A DNA stretch of 64,000 nt from Paenibacillaceae bacterium GAS479 (GTDB lineage Bacteria; Bacillota; Bacilli; Paenibacillales; Paenibacillaceae), in contig LT629764.1 in assembly GCA_900105225.1 (NCBI GenBank), forward strand, positions 5,042,501-5,106,500, written 5' to 3'. Below are positions 17,850 to 26,595 of the stretch, in pieces. The translations under genes and the position numbers were made by a program. The notes below the pieces were generated by a model, which did no database searches, had not been told where the DNA came from, and saw nothing but the letters and a program-made list of their open reading frames with translations. Positions within the stretch are counted from its first letter, which is position 1; every line of letters starts with the position of its first letter.

Positions 17850-18933
17850 GCTGGATCCTCCTTCCCGGCTTAATGGCGATGGCTATCCCGAACCAAACGA
17901 GGGACAGTGGCAAAATAGCGGCCAAAACGGCGGGCATGTAGTAACGGTACATCAGCACATAAATCTCATATTCATTCACAGGAAGCAGGGTAGCTATGCC
18001 GAAGCATACTAACAGAGCCAGAATGAATAGCTTGCGCTGCTTCACGGTGCGAAACGGAAAGTTCTCGGAGAGAATGATGACGGCTAGCGCCACCCGAATT
18101 GAAGCACCAGAGAGCCATTGAAAAATAGAGAAAAAATCAAGATGCTCAATATATTGCCCAATCCGCAGCAGTCTCCACTGTTCATAGGGCGAAGTCATCT
18201 GATTGGCCGCTTCTAGCGGGCCAAACTCCGTAATGGCTCCAATAATGGGGCCACACATAATAATGACGGAGAAGAGTGAGTAGGAGAACATATGCCACGC
18301 TTTGATTGGTCCTCTGATGCGATGCTGCAGCAAAATAATAATCATCAGTTCGGAATAAGCAGCGCCTGCGTAGATCATTCCTTGCAGGATGGGTCCCCAG
18401 CCATGCTCCAAGATTGGGCGCAGCAAAGTCATGTCCTTGATCGGGCCGTTGGAAGTTCCGACCAGAATACCGAGGGCAATAACAATCGGCAATAACACAC
18501 CGGAGGCAATAGCGGTCACTCTTATTCCGGACCAGGCGAGAAAAAGGCAAATGAGCAGCAGCAAGAGACCTAATTGAAGCGAATTGCTTGCCGGTAAATA
18601 GTTGGTAATATGCCAGCTGATCGTTTGAGCAACGGTCCCCATGGCTGTCAAAAAAAGCAGCAGCAAGACGGGAGCGACAAGCAGCCAGGATAGTGCCGGG
18701 TGGGTATGTTCGGCCAGCCATTCTCGCCAATGCTGCTGTCCACTGCGCTTCATAATGCCCCATATCATCATGCTCCAGCCTATAAAAAAGACTCCTGCTG
18801 TTAGGGCTGTAATCCAGGCATCTCTTCCCGAGGCGTCCAGAAGCATCGGATTGACGATGACATGGCATGCGAGCCCATTGGACAGCATGAGGATCAGGAA
18901 AGTTTGAAACACATTCATGACTCTGCCATTCAA
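17680..18933 (-). CDS. GerB-type germinant receptor subunit B (APC-superfamily fold)
   Basis: 417 aa. Ten or so membrane helices (residues about 5-360) of the spore-germination GerAB type are followed by a long hydrophilic tail of about 60 residues (from about 357) rich in Ser, Gln, Asn and Glu. The last 56 codons of this tail overlap the first codons of gerA in a different frame. The start is read as TTG at 18933, with GCGGGTGATG upstream; an ATG at 18918 is the alternative. Within the receptor this subunit is thought to bind germinants such as amino acids. First gene of the operon, behind a sigma-G-like promoter. Confidence 0.92.
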   Translation of the reverse strand: MNGRVMNVFQTFLILMLSNGLACHVIVNPMLLDASGRDAWITALTAGVFFIGWSMMIWGIMKRSGQQHWREWLAEHTHPALSWLLVAPVLLLLFLTAMGTVAQTISWHITNYLPASNSLQLGLLLLLICLFLAWSGIRVTAIASGVLLPIVIALGILVGTSNGPIKDMTLLRPILEHGWGPILQGMIYAGAAYSELMIIILLQHRIRGPIKAWHMFSYSLFSVIIMCGPIIGAITEFGPLEAANQMTSPYEQWRLLRIGQYIEHLDFFSIFQWLSGASIRVALAVIILSENFPFRTVKQRKLFILALLVCFGIATLLPVNEYEIYVLMYRYYMPAVLAAILPLSLVWFGIAIAIKPGRRIQHEGQQSTGGSSQQSQRKFTNRADSRDNKDETNGGSAEPSNAGNSEGSEEETSAQPG

Positions 18934-18966
18934 AGAACATCACCCGCTTTCTGCATCATGCGGGTT

Positions 18967-18997
18967 TAGTATGGGCGTACCCATTTTTTTCTATTCG
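18967..18997 (-). promoter_or_regulatory. sigma-G-like promoter of the ger operon
   Basis: On the minus strand CGAATA (18997-18992) and CATACTA (18973-18967) are separated by 18 bp. This closely matches the forespore sigma-G consensus (TGAATA, 17-18 bp, CATACTA), which is the sigma factor expected for germination receptor genes. Between the -10 and the gerB start, ACCCGC and GCGGGT arms form a small hairpin whose 3' arm contains the probable ribosome site. Confidence 0.8.
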
Positions 18998-19115
18998 AGA
19001 GATTGGTGGGAGGGGTTATCAAACTTGTCTCGGCGGTAGTATAACAGCGTCTTGTCCCACTGAGCCAGCCGATTGTGTTATAGTGTTAGCATAGTTGAAG
19101 CAGGAGGACCTCATT

Positions 19116-20051
19116 ATGCATAAGAACAAAACAAGCTACTCGAAACCTAAAGTCAATCGTCCCAACATCAGCCAGTACACCGTCAAAGAACCGACGGAGC
19201 TGCTGCTTTTTTTATTACATAAACATTCCAAGCTCGGTCGGAACTCCGTTAAAGCTTTATTAGCTCGCGGACAAGTCAGCGTCAATGACCGGGTCGTGAC
19301 AGAATACAATTGTCCCCTTGAGCCTGGACAGACGGTAACGATCCGCAAGGACAAGGTTGTTGAAGAACCACCGATGGTGGGGTTAACTATCCTACATGAG
19401 GACGAGGATATCATCGTTATTCAGAAGGAAGCTGGTTTACTGTCGATTGCTTCTCCCAAAGAAAACGAAATGACAGCCTATCGACAGCTAACGGCTCATG
19501 TTCGAATTAAAGATGCTGGAAGCAGGATTTTTGTCGTTCATCGTCTGGATCGAGATACTTCCGGTGTAATGATGTTCGCCAAGAGCGAGCGGGTTCAGCA
19601 ATTACTTCAAAACTCCTGGCAGGACACGGTTAAGGAGCGGACATACGTTGCGTTGGTTGAAGGACGGGTTAAAAAAGCGGAAGGCACCATTTCTTCTTGG
19701 TTGAAAGAAACCAGCACGCTAAAAATGTATTCCAGTCATCACCCTAATGACGGCCTACACGCTGTGACACATTACAAAACTATTCAATCCAATAGTAACT
19801 TTACCTTACTGGAGGTTGAGCTCGAAACAGGACGCAAAAATCAAATCCGCGTCCATATGCAAGACTTAGGACACCCCATAGTAGGAGATAAGAAATATGG
19901 TTCAAAGTCAAATGCAATTAGACGAATGGGCCTCCACGCTCGAGTGTTAGCTTTTATGCATCCTACTAAGGGTGAGCTCTTGCGTTTTGAATCAGACATT
20001 CCCAAGTCGTTTCTTAACCCGTTTAGACCGCCTGCTCATAGATCGAATTAA
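19116..20051 (+). CDS. RluA-family 23S rRNA/tRNA-type pseudouridine synthase
   Basis: 311 aa from the ATG at 19116, which has GCAGGAGGACC upstream (an earlier in-frame ATG at 19095 has none). An S4-like RNA-binding domain (about residues 25-85: LGRNSVKALLARGQVSVNDR) precedes the catalytic domain, where HRLDRDTSGVMMFAKS carries the catalytic Asp and GRKNQIRVHMQDLGHPIVGD the second conserved motif. The enzyme isomerises uridine in structured RNA; the target site cannot be told from sequence alone. Confidence 0.93.
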   Translation: MHKNKTSYSKPKVNRPNISQYTVKEPTELLLFLLHKHSKLGRNSVKALLARGQVSVNDRVVTEYNCPLEPGQTVTIRKDKVVEEPPMVGLTILHEDEDIIVIQKEAGLLSIASPKENEMTAYRQLTAHVRIKDAGSRIFVVHRLDRDTSGVMMFAKSERVQQLLQNSWQDTVKERTYVALVEGRVKKAEGTISSWLKETSTLKMYSSHHPNDGLHAVTHYKTIQSNSNFTLLEVELETGRKNQIRVHMQDLGHPIVGDKKYGSKSNAIRRMGLHARVLAFMHPTKGELLRFESDIPKSFLNPFRPPAHRSN

Positions 20052-20059
20052 ATTCTGAA

Positions 20060-20090
20060 GGTTTCAAGCTTTTGAGCTTGAAGCCTTTTT
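20060..20090 (+). terminator. terminator of the pseudouridine synthase gene
   Basis: GGTTTCAAGCT and AGCTTGAAGCC form an 11-bp stem with a tight loop and are followed by TTTTT. Confidence 0.9.
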
Positions 20091-20143
20091 GTTTGTCCAA
20101 TAACAGGCCTGTTGATTAACCACTAAAAAGAATTGCGGTGTGC

Positions 20144-20308
20144 GGATCGCTAGAAAATACAGCCTTTATTATGGTTATGGATCGAGCTTATGGGAAATTG
20201 GAGCGTTTGGATCGCGATAAACAAGAGGGGCAATCCTTCGTGATTTGACTGCGCGACAATGTTCATGTGGAAAAGCCACGTGCACTACGACGTGAAGCTC
20301 CCGATTGA
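20144..20308 (+). pseudogene. decayed IS4-family transposase fragment
   Basis: One frame reads ENTAFIMVMDRAYGKLERLD, then RDKQEGQSFVI, an in-frame stop at 20246-20248, then LRDNVHVEKPRALRREAPD and another stop. This is the region around the second catalytic Asp (VMDRAY) of IS4-type DDE transposases, where the family typically has DRAY..ERF....G..FV.R.K.N. No terminal repeats and no rest of the transposase were found nearby. The remaining gap (20309-20444) has no gene I can support. Confidence 0.75.
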
Positions 20309-20444
20309 TTGCACTGAGTTTAAAGAATTGGAGATTCTCAAATTTACTCGAAGTGAACAAGATGATGGTGATACGTACGAGTACTTATCTTCAGTATCCG
20401 CTCCTGGTTGTCTACAATCAACACGCGAACAGGAAAGGCAAAGC

Positions 20445-21830
20445 TTACGACTCATGAAGTTGCCCAGACTCCCGGCGGCGCAGGCTCATGAATACTAAAC
20501 ATAATGCAGTTAGCGTGAGGATAACCCCAAGCAATCGGAATCCCTCGAAGCTGAACTTACCTCCCATTATAATACCAATCAACAATGAAGAGAGAATGGT
20601 TCCCAGGTATCTTGATGTATTAAATAATCCGGAAGCTACACCGATAATTTCTTTTGGCGAGCTTTGGAACAACACGGCTTGCATACCTACACTGTTCAAA
20701 CCGTTGCTAATGCCGAATGCAGCTAAAGCCAGACAGACGCTGATAACCGGTGAAGTTTGATTCAAGGTCACGAGCCACACCGACCCGAATGTCATCAGAA
20801 CTGCAGAAACCAGCAATGCTGGTCGAGTTCCTGATTTATCGATCCACCATCCTGCTATTGGAGCACTGGCGAGTGAGCACAAACCTAAGCTTAACATTAG
20901 GATACCTGTTTGGAATTCGCTAACATGACGGACAACTTGCAAGTAGGACGGGATCCCGAAAAATACGGAGTAAAAAAGTACGTTAACGAGCATGAATTCC
21001 ACATTAACCCAAGTCATTGCAGGATACTTGGCAAATGTACGCAAAGGAATAAAGGGAGACGTCGCTTTTAACTCATGTCGCAAGAATGCCGCCAGAGCAA
21101 AGAGGCCGAACAGTCCGACAATGACATTTCCTAATGAGAAATGCCCAGATGATTTGGCCGAGAGCAATCCAAATAGCAGGGCAACCAGGGCTATTGTGAA
21201 GAGCAGAATTCCAGTCGCATCAATCAAATCCAACCATTTATGAAAGGGCATGTTGCCAGTTACGTTTGTTCGCGGCTCATCTTTAGGAATAGTCCTCCAA
21301 GCCAATAGAAAGCCAGCCAACACAAAAGGAATATTAACGAAAAAGATCGCATGCCAATCCCACCAATGAATCAAGATTCCGCCGATAAAGGGTCCAACTG
21401 CAGCCGCTCCCGATAGAAAAATGGACAGAACAGACAGCGCAGTCGCTTGTTTCTCTATAACATGAATTCGTACTATGGCCATCCCAACTACAACCATCAT
21501 GCTGGTTCCGATGGATTGCACAATGCGAAAAACGATGAGCCATCCGAAGTTTGGTGATAGTGGAGCTAATAATGATGCTAAGAAAGCTACAACAAGTCCA
21601 GTAAGGAATATATTCCTACGACCGAATAAATCGCTTGCTTTTCCTATGACTGGTTGAGCGATAGCACTGGCAATGTAAAAAGAGAAAATAATCCAAGAAA
21701 CAGCCGTAAAGTCAAGCTGGAACACATTTTGCAAACTTGGAATAGCAACCGAAATCATTGAGGAATTTAAAGGGTTCAAAAGTACCCCTAGACCAACGGA
21801 AATCATTAACCACCTGCTGCGAACACTCAT
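20445..21830 (-). CDS. MFS transporter, DHA2-like (drug or metabolite efflux)
   Basis: 461 aa with at least 12, possibly 14, membrane helices. Motif A is GKASDLFGRRN and motif C is the GPFIGGILIHWWDWHAIFFV stretch, where GP...G and the WRAIF-like ending mark antiporters of the QacA/EmrB branch. It is divergent from the LysR gene at 21941, which is the likely regulator. The 3' end lies next to the IS4 fragment. Confidence 0.9.
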   Translation of the reverse strand: MSVRSRWLMISVGLGVLLNPLNSSMISVAIPSLQNVFQLDFTAVSWIIFSFYIASAIAQPVIGKASDLFGRRNIFLTGLVVAFLASLLAPLSPNFGWLIVFRIVQSIGTSMMVVVGMAIVRIHVIEKQATALSVLSIFLSGAAAVGPFIGGILIHWWDWHAIFFVNIPFVLAGFLLAWRTIPKDEPRTNVTGNMPFHKWLDLIDATGILLFTIALVALLFGLLSAKSSGHFSLGNVIVGLFGLFALAAFLRHELKATSPFIPLRTFAKYPAMTWVNVEFMLVNVLFYSVFFGIPSYLQVVRHVSEFQTGILMLSLGLCSLASAPIAGWWIDKSGTRPALLVSAVLMTFGSVWLVTLNQTSPVISVCLALAAFGISNGLNSVGMQAVLFQSSPKEIIGVASGLFNTSRYLGTILSSLLIGIIMGGKFSFEGFRLLGVILTLTALCLVFMSLRRRESGQLHES

Positions 21831-21940
21831 TTTTGTCCCCCCAAACCTATTAATGCAATCGTACTTGAAATTGATTATTTACTCCAACGCATTTAATGTT
21901 ATGATCTCATTGACTCGAAGGAATGAACGGGGGCGCTGAA

Positions 21941-22825
21941 ATGGAACTTCTTCAACTAAAATATTTCCTCGCGGTAGCTCGTTTGGAGCATGTGACCGAA
22001 GCTGCACAAAATCTACATGTTACACAATCGTCCCTGAGCAAAACGATTCAACGTTTGGAGGAGGATTTAGGGGTCCCTTTATTCGATCGAGTAGGAAGGA
22101 AACTGCGACTAAATGAGTTCGGAAGTAGATTCCTTCACCGTGCAGAAAGAGCTTTGTTTGAATTGGAACAAGGCAAGCAGGAACTCAGTGATTTATCGAG
22201 CCCGGAACATAACACACTCGAATTAGCGGTAACCACGGCAAGCACATTACCCAATATCCTTCGAGAGTTCCAGAAAAATCGTCCACATATTCATTTTCAT
22301 GTGCAAATGTTGACAACACAGGAGATGGTTACGCTTCTTGATCGAGGGGAGGTTGATTTTTGCTTGTCCTCACCTCCTATAGAAGGGGATAACATCGAAA
22401 GCCAAATCGTGTTTGTTGATCCAATCCTTGTAGCCGTTCCATTGGGACATCGACTGGCAGACCGAAGCAATGTATCTTTGACAGAGCTAGAGGATGAATC
22501 GTTTGTAGGTGTAAAGAGAGGTTACGGAACTCGAGATTTAGTTGATTCTTTATGCAAAGCGGTTGGATTTGTACCTAAATACGTGTATGAGGGGGATGAG
22601 CCTGCGAGACTTACTGCTCTTGTGGAAGCCGAAATCGGTATAGCCTTCATACCAAGTACGGCTAGGAATCCACGAGAAAATATCAGATATCTCCAGGTAG
22701 AAAATCACGAATTAATAAGGGAGATAGCATTATTATGGAATAAGAATAGGTATATTTCGCGGGCTGCTCTGTATTTCCGAGAGGTAGTAGAGGCGTATTT
22801 TGGAGCGCTATCCAAACAGCAGTAA
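21941..22825 (+). CDS. LysR-family transcriptional regulator
   Basis: 294 aa from ATG 21941. The first residues MELLQLKYFLAVARLEHVTE and the helix AAQNLHVTQSSLSKTIQRLE are classic LysR HTH sequence of the CynR/YybE kind. The effector domain (about 90-290) follows. An upstream in-frame ATG at 21923 is less likely since it adds a non-family MNGGAE. Divergent from the MFS efflux gene with 110 bp between the starts. Confidence 0.92.
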   Translation: MELLQLKYFLAVARLEHVTEAAQNLHVTQSSLSKTIQRLEEDLGVPLFDRVGRKLRLNEFGSRFLHRAERALFELEQGKQELSDLSSPEHNTLELAVTTASTLPNILREFQKNRPHIHFHVQMLTTQEMVTLLDRGEVDFCLSSPPIEGDNIESQIVFVDPILVAVPLGHRLADRSNVSLTELEDESFVGVKRGYGTRDLVDSLCKAVGFVPKYVYEGDEPARLTALVEAEIGIAFIPSTARNPRENIRYLQVENHELIREIALLWNKNRYISRAALYFREVVEAYFGALSKQQ

Positions 22826-22865
22826 TAAGAGTGACATGAACGAATCCCGCCTGATATTGAGCAAC

Positions 22866-23573
22866 TTAACATCTTACATATTTGCGTTTGAAACCAAGTT
22901 GCTCTTTATCCACTGCTTTTTGAATATTGCCAGATGCACTTAGTAACTTGCTCTTTGTCTTGTCGCGGTTCACTTCTACTGGACCTACTGCCAACGCAGT
23001 TTCGACCGCTTTGGTATGGAGCGGCAAATAAGATACTGCGACCGTGTATATAAAATTATTCATCGCGTATTTCGCACGTTCTGGACAATCATGAATCGTA
23101 TTTTTCAAAAATTGTAGCATATTTGAAAGTTTACTTTCAGAAAATTCACTATCTGGTCGGCTGCCCAAAAGCCAGCAGTAACAACTCCAGCCCGCTGACA
23201 TTTTCAGCTCTTCACCACTTGCGATCCATTTATCGGCAACTTCTTGTGCAATATTCGTTTCTGCCAACGTAACGGCAACCACATAATCAGACAGCATATA
23301 AAAATAAGCCGAATCGATCCAACGATCAAAATCTTCTTCAGTCATTGCTTTTGGTTCTGCAATAACACCGGCAAAGTACATAGCGTCGTAGTTCCCTGTA
23401 TTATATAGCTGCTCAGCCAGAGCTTGGTTCTGTTTGATTTTCTTAGCGATAGGCTTCATCTGGCCTGTTGCCACGCCAAAAAGAGGTTCGTGAGCGCCAT
23501 TGGAGATGTAGATTTTTTTGGTTCGTTCCTTGCCGAGAGCTTCAAGTTCCTGCATAACTGTTTCTAAGTTCAT
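22866..23573 (-). CDS. DNA alkylation repair-like HEAT-repeat protein (AlkD superfamily)
   Basis: 235 aa from the ATG at 23573, which has AGAAGGAAG eight bases upstream. The sequence opens with a helix (VMQELEALGKERTKKIYISN) and the GVATGQMKPIAKKIKQNQALAEQLYNTG-like pattern (quoted in part) of AlkD-type glycosylase-like proteins, followed by WIDSAYFYMLSDYVVAV and repeated helical pairs. The catalytic Asp of AlkD is not certain here, so the protein may be a paralogue without glycosylase activity. Confidence 0.75.
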   Translation of the reverse strand: MNLETVMQELEALGKERTKKIYISNGAHEPLFGVATGQMKPIAKKIKQNQALAEQLYNTGNYDAMYFAGVIAEPKAMTEEDFDRWIDSAYFYMLSDYVVAVTLAETNIAQEVADKWIASGEELKMSAGWSCYCWLLGSRPDSEFSESKLSNMLQFLKNTIHDCPERAKYAMNNFIYTVAVSYLPLHTKAVETALAVGPVEVNRDKTKSKLLSASGNIQKAVDKEQLGFKRKYVRC

Positions 23574-23679
23574 TGTTAGCACTTCCTTCTTTTTAGATGG
23601 AGCAGTGATGATTTGTCCTTAGCTTATCAAAATTGCTTGTATAAGTTAAATGGCTAGCTATTGGAAGAGGGGGGATGTC

Positions 23680-24150
23680 TTATGTACGTTTCTCTTGCTT
23701 CATAAAGGCTTCGATTTGTTTCTTATGGTGTTCGTCATGGTGTATGAATACATTTACAAACTTCTTAAAGGAATAGTTATCGTTGTCGATCGTGAACTTC
23801 ATAGTGTCGTTGTATTTTTCCACGAGCAAAATAAGCAACTGCTTACGTGTCTTAACGAGGTCATCGATAAGTGCGTCTAAGGAATGGTACGATTGTGCAA
23901 ATACAGCGGCTTCTTGGTTATGCTTTTCGATGTCTACAAAGAATAATTGAGCACCTTCCGACATACTTGGGACCATCATTTCCAAACTGTTCTTATCCCA
24001 ATACATAAGGTGAGCTAAAATCTCTCTAAGAGACCATTTCCCCGTGGATATAGGTTTCAACCAAATGTCTTTTGCGGTAACTTTCAAAGTTTCAGCCCAA
24101 AGCAAGAAATTTGAGAACTCATTTAGTACTTTATTTTGCTGAGCAGCCAT
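23680..24150 (-). CDS. DinB/DfsB-family four-helix protein
   Basis: 156 aa from the ATG at 24150 with AAAGGGGAA upstream. It shows the DinB-like pattern: WSLREILAHLMYWDKNS in the second helix, then NVFIHHDEHHKKQIEAF near the C-terminus, supplying the His triad of this metal-binding fold. Such proteins include thiol transferases (bacillithiol or mycothiol dependent) but also many uncharacterised members; the substrate is open. It lies behind the AlkD-like gene but has its own ribosome site and a 530-bp separation from it in start position. Confidence 0.8.
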   Translation of the reverse strand: MAAQQNKVLNEFSNFLLWAETLKVTAKDIWLKPISTGKWSLREILAHLMYWDKNSLEMMVPSMSEGAQLFFVDIEKHNQEAAVFAQSYHSLDALIDDLVKTRKQLLILLVEKYNDTMKFTIDNDNYSFKKFVNVFIHHDEHHKKQIEAFMKQEKRT

Positions 24151-24269
24151 ATAAATTCCCCTTTCAATTAGAGCCCTTATCATTACAATACTATAATCTT
24201 ACACTAATAGCAAACGTATGTTCCTGTTTATGAATCCTAAGCCTAATTACATGCGGCTCTAAAATTATC

Positions 24270-24298
24270 TTGTTAAAATTTAGAAGCCATACTATGAT
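24270..24298 (+). promoter_or_regulatory. promoter of the GNAT gene
   Basis: TTGTTA (24270-24275), a 17-bp spacer and TATGAT (24293-24298). The 110-base leader that follows has a possible 9-codon reading frame and a TGGTGGT...ACCACCA hairpin (about 24362-24387) before the acetyltransferase start. Confidence 0.6.
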
Positions 24299-24411
24299 TC
24301 GGTATAAGAATGAAGGGGGATGAACGAAATGGAGTTAAAAATACCTACAAAAAACTAATCATGGTGGTTGAGTCATAATGACCACCAATCATTTTGCAGA
24401 GGGTGGTAAGC

Positions 24412-24837
24412 ATGATAAATGAACAATATGAAATAATTGAGCGTCCCCCAACTGTGGTCGAGCATAAGACTTTATGGGAGTCAGTAGGTTGGGGCACTGT
24501 AGATACAGAAATGACAAAACAATCTATAGCTAATTCGGTTTATGCCGTGGTTGTCATTTTGGATGGAAAAGTCATCGGTATGGGGCGAATAGTTGGCGAT
24601 GGAGCTATGTATTTTTATATTCAGGATGTTGCTGTCCTACCAGAACATCAGATGAAAGGAATAGGGAAGATGATTGTAAAGCAATTACTTGCCTATATAA
24701 AAAAGTGCAAATTTAAGAACGGCAATGCTTTTGTAGGCCTATTTGCCTCATATGGAAAAGATAATTTTTATGAGAGGTACGGATTTAAGGATCACTCCCC
24801 GGAGATGACAGGGATGTTTACTGTTTTAGATCAATAA
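24412..24837 (+). CDS. GNAT-family N-acetyltransferase
   Basis: 141 aa from ATG 24412 with GAGGGTGG upstream. The acetyl-CoA site is VAVLPEHQMKGIGKMIVKQL (Q/R-x-x-G-x-G/A motif as QMKGIGK), preceded by strand DGAMYFYIQDV and followed by the C-terminal YGKDNFYERYGFKDH. The fold is complete and of normal length. The acceptor substrate is unknown. Confidence 0.9.
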   Translation: MINEQYEIIERPPTVVEHKTLWESVGWGTVDTEMTKQSIANSVYAVVVILDGKVIGMGRIVGDGAMYFYIQDVAVLPEHQMKGIGKMIVKQLLAYIKKCKFKNGNAFVGLFASYGKDNFYERYGFKDHSPEMTGMFTVLDQ

Positions 24838-24855
24838 ATAGAAATATCCAATATC

Positions 24856-24896
24856 AAGTGGCTTCCTATATTCAATATAAGGGTCACTTTTTTTGT
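24856..24896 (+). terminator. terminator of the GNAT gene
   Basis: AAGTGGCTTCCTATAT and ATATAAGGGTCACTT form a long, slightly bulged stem followed by seven T. Confidence 0.75.
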
Positions 24897-24924
24897 GCAA
24901 AATCGGCTTGTTAATCAGGGGCCA

Positions 24925-25746
24925 CTAATGAGTGGGAATACCCGTCAACCAATGTGCGGGAGCTTTAAGACCATATGGAAGTTTGGTACCCTGATTCCCT
25001 TTAGCTGAATTGACTTGTGATTGTGTTAAAAAAAAGCTCCCAGTCAAATTAGCGTCAGACAGATTAGCATCTCTTAGATCTGCGCCAATAAAATCGACTT
25101 TGCGTAAGTCAGCACCGCTCAAATCCGCTGCAATTAGCAATGCACCTCTGAAATTATATCCTTTCAAGTTAGTTCCCTTCATATCGGCGCCTAAATAATC
25201 ATTTGTGATTTTCATTATTTTACTACTAGGATTAAAGTCTTTGCGAATGATTGAGCTTGTTGTTAAGAGGTGGCGGTTTACGAGTTCTCTATGAGCTGGA
25301 ACGTCTAACTCTAAAATATCCACTGGATCGAGATTAGTTAACGATAACGTAACATCAAACACGAGTTGTAGCTCATCATGAATGGATCGGGTTTCTTCCA
25401 GTTCCAATGTTTGATGCAGGTAATAAAGCATTTCAGACAATTGTTGAACGATTGGGAAAACCTCGAACATTAGTTGTGATGACTCTGAATTTCCTCTCCA
25501 ATCCTCACCTTTAAATATATGTTGAGAAACATGCTGTCCTGCTCCAAAGCATTCATAGGACACACATCCTTGAAATCCCTTCATTTTTAAATCCTCATGG
25601 ATACGACATCTATGGTCGGAGTCGAGGTTCCGACAGGGTACCCCGCTTTGTTTGTTACAAGCAAAATCTGCTGACTTCCCGTAGGGTAAAGCAACGCAAC
25701 ATAGAGCAAAACAATTTTCACAATCGGACTGCAGTTTACTGTTCAA
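24925..25746 (-). CDS. pentapeptide-repeat protein with Cys-rich N-terminal domain
   Basis: 273 aa. The head (residues 1-70) carries nine cysteines, C9, C12, C16, C17, C30, C38, C47, C61 and C66, arranged like a CxxC-type metal-binding YkgJ-like domain. A helical middle part (about 88-165) is followed by eight or so A(D/N)LXX pentapeptides (about 183-245: ADLSGADLRKVDFIGADLRD), which would build a right-handed quadrilateral helix of about two turns. Start is TTG at 25746 with AGGAAG upstream. The role is unknown; metal binding is an inference. Confidence 0.8.
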   Translation of the reverse strand: MNSKLQSDCENCFALCCVALPYGKSADFACNKQSGVPCRNLDSDHRCRIHEDLKMKGFQGCVSYECFGAGQHVSQHIFKGEDWRGNSESSQLMFEVFPIVQQLSEMLYYLHQTLELEETRSIHDELQLVFDVTLSLTNLDPVDILELDVPAHRELVNRHLLTTSSIIRKDFNPSSKIMKITNDYLGADMKGTNLKGYNFRGALLIAADLSGADLRKVDFIGADLRDANLSDANLTGSFFLTQSQVNSAKGNQGTKLPYGLKAPAHWLTGIPTH

Positions 25747-25860
25747 AGAGACACTTCCTAGTTTGAGGTGATGGTTTATTTACTCCCAAAACTTTACTAC
25801 GAGCTTCGCGATAGGGCTAGATAAAGTTTCGCTATAATAGTTCCCGTTTTGTAATTTTTG

Positions 25861-25889
25861 TTGACAGTATATTCCATATCCAGTAACAT
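25861..25889 (+). promoter_or_regulatory. candidate sigma-A promoter
   Basis: TTGACA, 17 bp, TAACAT. It lies in front of the broken gene at 26016 and may be its old promoter. The rest of 25747-26015 shows nothing else I can name. Confidence 0.4.
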
Positions 25890-26015
25890 CTAATTCATCA
25901 TACATCTAATTAGATATTGCTAAATTTGCTGTTGGGATAATAGAAGGAGAAACGAGCACTTTGAGTTTTAACCATACCATATGCGGATTAGGTCGACAAG
26001 TTGGGAGATGAGTTC

Positions 26016-26313
26016 ATGACAATGTTAGGTATTCTCGGTGTGGTTCATGATGATGAACTTAGACAAAGGCATAATTTATCCTTGGACTTCATTACAGAAG
26101 TACGAATGGTTAGAGCGGATTAATCCGCAAGCTCATTTAGTACGGTGGGTATGCAGGCATCTTATAATGATTCAACGGGTAAAAAATGCTATTAAGAAAC
26201 ACCCAGGCAAACGAATCTTATGCCTTGTAGGTGCAGACCATAATCATGCGTTGTACGAAGGACTAATGACGGAAAAGGACATAACACTCTTATACCCTTT
26301 TAGAAGGAGCTAA
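26016..26313 (+). pseudogene. broken gene, both ends of one protein with the middle deleted
   Basis: An ATG at 26016 with GGGAGATGA upstream opens MTMLGILGVVHDDELRQRHN and stops at a TAA after 35 codons. A second frame then gives the C-terminal-looking segment RVKNAIKKHPGKRILCLVGA followed by DHNHALYEGL and a stop at 26313. The opening (short strand, GxxH with acidic pair) and the ending (GADHNHAL) suggest a small TraB/ChaN-like family member in which most of the interior has been lost with a frame change. The family is only a guess. Confidence 0.55.
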
Positions 26314-26316
26314 ACG

Positions 26317-26595
26317 GTGAAAGAAGCTTTTTCCATACTAAAAAAAGATCCGTCTTATAGAAAGCTCGTCACTGCAAATTTCATTAGTGGGATTGGAGAC
26401 TGGTTTAGCAGCGTTGCAATTTTAAGTTTGCTTCTTCAAATTACGGGGACAGGGTTAGCGGTAGGGATAACGTTAGCAGCTCGTACGCTTCCGTATTTGT
26501 TTATGGGTCCTATTGGCGGTATTCTGGCTGATAAGGTAAATAAAAAAACGATATTAGTCGTTTCTGATTTTGCTCGTATTTTTTTGGCGTTCTCT
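26317..26595 (+). pseudogene. truncated MFS transporter (N-terminal two to three helices only)
   Basis: The frame from 26317 reads KEAFSILKKDPSYRKLVTAN, then FISGIGDWFSSVAILSLLLQ and PYLFMGPIGGILADKVNKKT, the typical N-terminus of MdfA/YfiS-like MFS proteins with motif A as GGILADKVNKK. At about 26595 the similarity stops within RIFLAFSF, and the rest of the frame (to 26691) is an out-of-frame reading of a different gene. So the 3' nine tenths of the transporter have been deleted and joined to another sequence. Confidence 0.75.

Noticed and set aside
18182-18943. Long second minus-strand reading frame (253 aa) inside gerB
   Set aside because: It is the same strand in another frame, rich in Arg/Cys/His and without any family pattern; gerB membrane helices are unmistakable.
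24331-24360. 9-codon ORF before the GNAT gene
   Set aside because: Good ribosome site but too short to judge; mentioned only with the promoter.
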